Part shown: positions 60,454 to 64,000 of the stretch, piece by piece
Position numbering within the stretch: position 1 is the first letter of the stretch
How the letters are laid out: each line of letters starts with the position of its first letter
Source of the DNA: Bacillus sp. P14.5
GTDB taxonomy: Bacteria > Bacillota > Bacilli > Bacillales > Bacillaceae_B
Length of the DNA: 64,000 nt
NCBI RefSeq assembly: GCF_003316765.1
Contig: NZ_NIJF01000116.1
Location: 62,001-126,000 of the forward strand
Direction of reading: 5' to 3'
The notes under the pieces: generated by a model
What the model saw: the letters and a program-made list of their open reading frames with translations, nothing else
Databases searched by the model: none
Told to the model about the DNA's origin: nothing
Program-made: the position numbers and the translations under genes

Positions 60454-60714
60454 TCAGCTAATACGTTTCTGCCAAAAGAAATAAGAAATGGAAAAAGTGC
60501 AGACTGCCAAGCATAAAAGAGCGACACCTAAAATTAAGGGAATGTAGGTCCATGCCCGAGTTAACTGGTCCGAAACCATCCACACATCTTCACTACCCTG
60601 CCTGGAAAGAGTGGATGCGATGCTTCCGCCGAAACCTGACAGAATAACGAACAGACAACCAAACAGAAAACTCCAGGCAGGAATGCCAAAGGCTTTAAGA
60701 GCAAGATATTTCAA
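60454..60714 (-). CDS. Small membrane protein, 86 residues
   Basis: Two membrane helices ('FLFGCLFVILSGFGGSIAST' and 'YIPLILGVALLCLAVCTFSI'). TTG 60714 has AAAGGAG eight bases upstream. It is the likely partner of the 93-residue membrane protein just downstream. Both have a similar two-helix layout. No family recognised. Confidence 0.7.
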   Translation of the reverse strand: MKYLALKAFGIPAWSFLFGCLFVILSGFGGSIASTLSRQGSEDVWMVSDQLTRAWTYIPLILGVALLCLAVCTFSISYFFWQKRIS

Positions 60715-60859
60715 GGTGATTTCTCCTTTTATTTAGATGAAGTTATTATAACCTTTTTTATGGTAAAAGAGAACTAGTTGTTTGAAAATTAAAATTATTT
60801 AACTCGTATGCTCACAGACCCTGTATTTACTATAATAAATAGAAGAGGGGGAGAAGGGT

Positions 60860-61309
60860 ATGCCATTAATTGAACATCATCAATTCATAAAAGCACCGAC
60901 CGAAGTGTGTTTTGATCTCGCGAGAAACGTGGATGTCCACACTCAGACTACTTCAGGAACAAAGGAAAAGGCAGTCGGCGGAGTGACAAAAGGCCTTTTA
61001 AAAGAAGGAGATATCGTAACATGGGAAGCCGTGCATTTTGGAGTGAAGCAAAGGCTGACAGCTAAAGTTACTCATATGAAAAAGCCATCTCTATTCGTCG
61101 ACATAATGGTGAAAGGAGCTTTCCATTCCTTCGAACATACCCACCAATTTATCGAAAAAGATGGCGGGACACTCATGATTGACCGTTTTCAGTATAAGTC
61201 CCCCTTCGGCCCGATCGGCATTCTGGCAGACAAGCTGTTCTTAGAAAACTATATGAGAAGATTTATTAAATCCCGGGCAGAAGCGTTAAAGGAGATGGCG
61301 GAAGCGTAG
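60860..61309 (+). CDS. SRPBCC-superfamily ligand-binding protein
   Basis: 149 residues. 'EHHQFIKAPTEVCFDLARNV' and 'LKEGDIVTWEAVHFGVKQRL' with 'FIKSRAEALKEMA' as the long C-terminal helix match the START/SRPBCC helix-grip fold, in the group close to CalC or cell-division-inhibitor-like proteins. It is expected to bind a lipid or other hydrophobic ligand. The ligand is unknown. ATG 60860 has GAGGGGGAGAAGGG. Confidence 0.88.
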   Translation: MPLIEHHQFIKAPTEVCFDLARNVDVHTQTTSGTKEKAVGGVTKGLLKEGDIVTWEAVHFGVKQRLTAKVTHMKKPSLFVDIMVKGAFHSFEHTHQFIEKDGGTLMIDRFQYKSPFGPIGILADKLFLENYMRRFIKSRAEALKEMAEA

Positions 61310-61356
61310 AAAAACCCAGCCATTTATAAACGAGTGAGCCTGATTTATCCTGAGTG

Positions 61357-61428
61357 GTTGATAGAATGGGTGAAATGGTTGATAGAGTGGCCAAAGTGGT
61401 TGATAGAACGTTAAACCTGGCTGATAGA
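61357..61428 (+). repeat. Family E tandem array, 21-bp period, array 2
   Basis: GTTGATAG (once GCTGATAG) at 61357, 61378, 61399 and 61420: four units at exactly 21 bp, immediately after the SRPBCC gene. Confidence 0.88.
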
Positions 61429-61460
61429 GAGTCACACCTTCCTCCCTAGATCTGCACTTC

Positions 61461-61576
61461 GTTGATAGAAGAGGCAAAGTCGTCGATAGAACAAGCTGCT
61501 TCGTCGATAGCCAGCCAATTTTCGTCGATAGACAAGCCAATTTCGTTGATAGAACACCAAAACTCGTCGATAGAAA
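61461..61576 (+). repeat. Family E tandem array, 21-bp period, array 3
   Basis: GTTGATAG/GTCGATAG at 61461, 61482, 61503, 61524, 61545 and 61566: six units, all 21 bp apart. Confidence 0.9.
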
Positions 61577-61673
61577 CTAAACTGGTTGGTGGCGAAAGTT
61601 GAGACAGCCGGCCGAAAGAGAGTCTCACCTTTTAGATAGTCACAGAAAATTAGCCTTCCGAGACCAGCAACTC

Positions 61674-61790
61674 GTTGATAGAAGAGGCAAAGTCGTCGAT
61701 AGAACAAGCTGCTTCGTCGATAGCCAGCCAATTTTCGTCGATAGCCAAGCCAATTTCGTCGATAGAACACCAAAACTCGTCGATAGAGCA
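61674..61790 (+). repeat. Family E tandem array, 21-bp period, array 4 (duplicate of array 3)
   Basis: Units at 61674, 61695, 61716, 61737, 61758 and 61779, 21 bp apart, with spacer sequences nearly identical to array 3. Array 4 is therefore a 213-bp-offset duplicate of array 3. Short open frames on both strands here (LSTK, SIDE and YRR heptads) are artefacts of the 21-base period. The gap 61310-61939 holds nothing else. Confidence 0.9.
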
Positions 61791-61939
61791 ACAAACAAAC
61801 TTCGGTGATAGAAGAAAAAACCCACCTGCTAGGAAGCAAAAACCAATTAATAAAACCCCAAAAACAGGTTTATACATCAAATCAAAAGGGAAAAGTAAAA
61901 GAGCACCGAACCATCTAAAAATTTCGATGCCCAGTAAAA

Positions 61940-63106
61940 TTAACTTAAGGCTTTGCGCACAACCAAAGCTCTTTCATATTTACTATACATATACCCGCCA
62001 AGCACAATCGCCGGGATAACAACGACAGCCATTCCAAGGAAGGCATAACCTGGTGCGTAGTCATACAGGAATCCGCCGATAAAGGTTAAGACAGCGGTAC
62101 TCAAACCTGTACCTAACGCCGTGTAAACACCTTGTGCAGCCGGAACGTCCTTGCTTTCCAGCTCTTCATAAATTAGCCTCATAAAGGCGTAATGTGTTAG
62201 CCCGAAAGTAAAAGCGTGCAGCAGTTGTGTCGCAACAAACACGGACACACTCGGGAATAGGAACAACATCGTCCATCTCAGGACAGCGGCCGAACCGGCT
62301 ATCATGAACATGATGGAAATGGAACGCCCTTTTAAAAACTTATCAGATAGTGCGAAGAAAAGAATTTCAGCAATTACAGCCACATTCAAAAGCACTCCGA
62401 TATAAAGGTTGCTGACGTCGAGGTCCTTCAGATACAGCACACCATAGTTGTAGTAAGCTGCGTGAGTTCCCTGCAGGAAAATGACGATTCCCATAGCAAG
62501 GACGAACTTTTTAGACTTAATCAGATTGCGATACGACATCCGTTCCTGTCCACGAGGCGCGCTCATGGATTCCGGAAGCTTTTGCAGTGAAGAAATCAGG
62601 ATAATGATAATCCCCGCGAACATCATATAGATGACCGCACCCTCATTGAAAATCGAGGTGACCACACCTGCCAGAAGAAGCGCAGCGGTGTACCCGATGG
62701 ACCCCCATGATCTGCTTTTACCATAATCGATTTTATCTTTTTTCATCATGACCGCCGCCATGCTTTCAACGAGCGGCATTACCATCGGATAGACAAGACT
62801 GAAAATTACCATGCAGGCCAGCATCCCGATGTATGAACTTAATGGAAAGAATAATAGAAGTGACAGGCCTGACCCGACAACGATGATGCGGGCGAGTTGT
62901 CCAAGCGGAAACCTCTGGCTCAAGGTTGGAAATAAATAAAAGCTGGAAAACGAACGGGCAATCATGCCGGCAGCGATTAGTGAAGACGCTGTGGCAATCG
63001 AAAAGCCTTTGCTTTCAACAAGCCATGCAGTCCAATATGGTACGAAAATGCCCCAGGTGAAAAAGATTGCAAAGAATTGAATGGACAGCCAGTTTTGTTT
63101 CTTCAT
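61940..63106 (-). CDS. MFS transporter of the HcaT/YwbF-like group
   Basis: 388 residues with about twelve membrane helices. It starts 'SIQFFAIFFTWGIFVPYWTA', has 'IDYGKSRSWGSIGYTAALLL' (the R-x-W-G-S-x-G-Y motif of MFS_1-like nucleoside/phenylpropionate-type carriers) and 'HAFTFGLTHYAFMRLIYEEL' with 'AAQGVYTALGTGLSTAVLTF'. The substrate is not known; names such as 3-phenylpropionate transporter are only family labels. ATG 63106 follows a weak site. No terminator was identified with confidence. Confidence 0.88.
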   Translation of the reverse strand: MKKQNWLSIQFFAIFFTWGIFVPYWTAWLVESKGFSIATASSLIAAGMIARSFSSFYLFPTLSQRFPLGQLARIIVVGSGLSLLLFFPLSSYIGMLACMVIFSLVYPMVMPLVESMAAVMMKKDKIDYGKSRSWGSIGYTAALLLAGVVTSIFNEGAVIYMMFAGIIIILISSLQKLPESMSAPRGQERMSYRNLIKSKKFVLAMGIVIFLQGTHAAYYNYGVLYLKDLDVSNLYIGVLLNVAVIAEILFFALSDKFLKGRSISIMFMIAGSAAVLRWTMLFLFPSVSVFVATQLLHAFTFGLTHYAFMRLIYEELESKDVPAAQGVYTALGTGLSTAVLTFIGGFLYDYAPGYAFLGMAVVVIPAIVLGGYMYSKYERALVVRKALS

Positions 63107-63262
63107 AAAAAGAAGGGATCCCCCTTATGTATTGGTTGAATGAATGGTTACTTGTATAATCAAGAATTCATTATACGCCTGGCAAAAAGCCGATTCAAGG
63201 GGGTGTCTGGGAAAAATAACAGTGGTTGCGCTTACATTCCCAGCGCGTCAACCGGGAAAAAA

Positions 63263-63748
63263 TTAATACAAATTCTGCAGGTGTTTTTTGAGCTTTTCTT
63301 TAGCTCCGGAACGCCATTTTTTTACTGCGGAGGGAGATACGCATTCCGTCTGTGCGATCTCTTTTAAAGTAAGCCCATCCAAGCAAGTATAGATCACCCA
63401 TTTGGTTTGATTATTGTTCAATTCATGGCAGTAAGACAGCAGCAGATCAGCTTCCAATGGCATAACCTTATTAGGGTCCTCTACATATTCCCAATACTCT
63501 TCCTTGGGAGTGCTGTGCCGCTCCTCATGTAAAATGCTTCTCTTCATTTCATCCAGGATTCTTCCCCTTATGTAAGAGTAGGCATAGCTGGAAAAATGGC
63601 CTTTCTCGTGATTGAAACGGGTGGCTGCCTCCCAAAGCGCAATCAACCCCAGCTGGTAAAATTCATCTTCATTCTTATACACATGAAGAGTCTTCATTAC
63701 TTTGTAAATCATCGGCTCATACTGCACTGCAATCTCCTCAAAATTCAT
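63263..63748 (-). CDS. Small sigma-70 family RNA polymerase sigma factor
   Basis: 161 residues. Region 2 is seen in 'FEEIAVQYEPMIYKVMKTLH', 'FYQLGLIALWEAATRFNHEK' and 'FSSYAYSYIRGRILDEMKRS'. Region 4 helix-turn-helix is 'LDGLTLKEIAQTECVSPSAV' followed by 'KKWRSGAKEKLKKHL'. No region 1 or 3, so it is a minimal alternative sigma factor, in the group near SigH/ComX-like and sporulation-type small factors rather than ECF. No anti-sigma gene is adjacent. ATG 63748 has GAGAGGGA; the open frame upstream to 63805 lacks a site. Confidence 0.87.
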   Translation of the reverse strand: MNFEEIAVQYEPMIYKVMKTLHVYKNEDEFYQLGLIALWEAATRFNHEKGHFSSYAYSYIRGRILDEMKRSILHEERHSTPKEEYWEYVEDPNKVMPLEADLLLSYCHELNNNQTKWVIYTCLDGLTLKEIAQTECVSPSAVKKWRSGAKEKLKKHLQNLY

Positions 63749-64000
63749 GGTTCTTTCCCTCTCAGGAAAGCGCGCTTTCACTAGGTTATTCCCGGGTAAG
63801 TTCATCTTACTTTTCTGGAAATAATCTGACGAATAGCTAAAAAGCCGTTTTTAGCCTAAGAAAATGGGTTTTTAATATTCTAAAATGAAACGTTCAGGAA
63901 GACTAATATTAATTTAATAAAAGAAAAATTAAAAACCGTCATTGCTTTCTAAAGGTAAGCTGATTTTTCCTTCATTCTTAGTAAAAGCCTAGAACAGTAG
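63749..64000. other. Upstream region of the sigma gene to the window end
   Basis: 252 bases, AT-rich, without a credible gene. It should contain the sigma gene promoter on the minus strand; none was assigned with confidence. AAAGCGCGCTTTCACT at 63768-63783 contains a partial palindrome (AAAGCGCGCTTT). Confidence 0.45.

Noticed and set aside
59893..61790. CRISPR-like look of regularly spaced short repeats
   Set aside because: The repeated box is only about 8-11 bp and spacers about 10-13 bp, with related spacers between arrays. CRISPR repeats are 24-40 bp with unique spacers, and no cas genes are present.
61432..61880. Several overlapping open frames on both strands (for example 61432-61839 minus, 61599-61808 plus)
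   Set aside because: A 21-base period is a multiple of three, so all frames stay open and give heptad artefacts. No ribosome binding site or plausible protein is present.

Overview
The window is ordinary chromosome from a low-to-mid-GC Firmicute of the family Bacillaceae. The grounds are strong AAGGAGG ribosome binding sites with many GTG and TTG starts, a SpoIIM-family protein, an RDD / DUF4129 / DUF4350 / MoxR / DUF58 cluster, an LPXTG protein with its own sortase, and large numbers of short intergenic repeats of a kind common in this family. I cannot name the species. No rRNA, tRNA, transposase, phage gene or CRISPR array was seen.

Layout. 1-4160: end of an amino-acid ABC transporter, an M20 peptidase/amidohydrolase and an Lrp/AsnC regulator. 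4550-11760: a dipeptide/oligopeptide ABC transporter operon closed by a gamma-glutamyltransferase. 12320-13410: paired half-size chromate transporters. 13471-24313: a SEC-C protein, a HepT/MntA type VII toxin-antitoxin pair and a complete type I Wadjet (JetABCD) anti-plasmid operon whose jetA is frameshifted. 24314-31903: small proteins, a PfpI-like protein, a hendecad coiled-coil protein, a histidine kinase, a VanZ-like protein and a GlcD-type oxidase. 32546-38430: the membrane-linked DUF4129/DUF4350/MoxR/DUF58 operon with SpoIIM-family and RDD proteins. 38879-42066: a GH16-like lipoprotein, GT2 and polysaccharide deacetylase operon for a poly-GlcNAc-like exopolysaccharide, preceded by three SinR-like palindromes. 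42739-51441: TrhO, a c-di-GMP-I riboswitch with a diguanylate cyclase, a formamidase-like enzyme, a dihydroorotate-dehydrogenase-like membrane protein and MurB. 51969-55038: an acidic LPXTG surface protein and its sortase. 56600-59803: a sugar ABC transporter. 59893-61790: 21-bp tandem arrays around small membrane and SRPBCC proteins. 61940-63748: an MFS transporter and a small sigma factor.

Themes. One is mobile-DNA defence (HepT/MntA plus Wadjet). A second is surface life: exopolysaccharide operon, c-di-GMP control, and an LPXTG protein with its sortase. A third is the repeat load. Five families recur: A (about 29 bp, ends in TGTCGAA), B (CTTTAAAG palindrome), C (about 120 bp, TCCGCTCC boxes), D (52-bp tandem units with GACCGAAG) and E (21-bp tandem units with GTYGATAG). 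Some copies form terminators, and one encodes the C-terminus of a protein.

Caution. Six genes are broken by one-base shifts at or beside A/T runs of 5-7 bases (jetA, a diguanylate cyclase, a sugar-binding protein, the DHOD-like protein, a zinc-ribbon gene and a small hypothetical gene). This is either genuine decay or slippage, or a sign that the assembly has homopolymer errors. Function statements for those genes depend on which it is.
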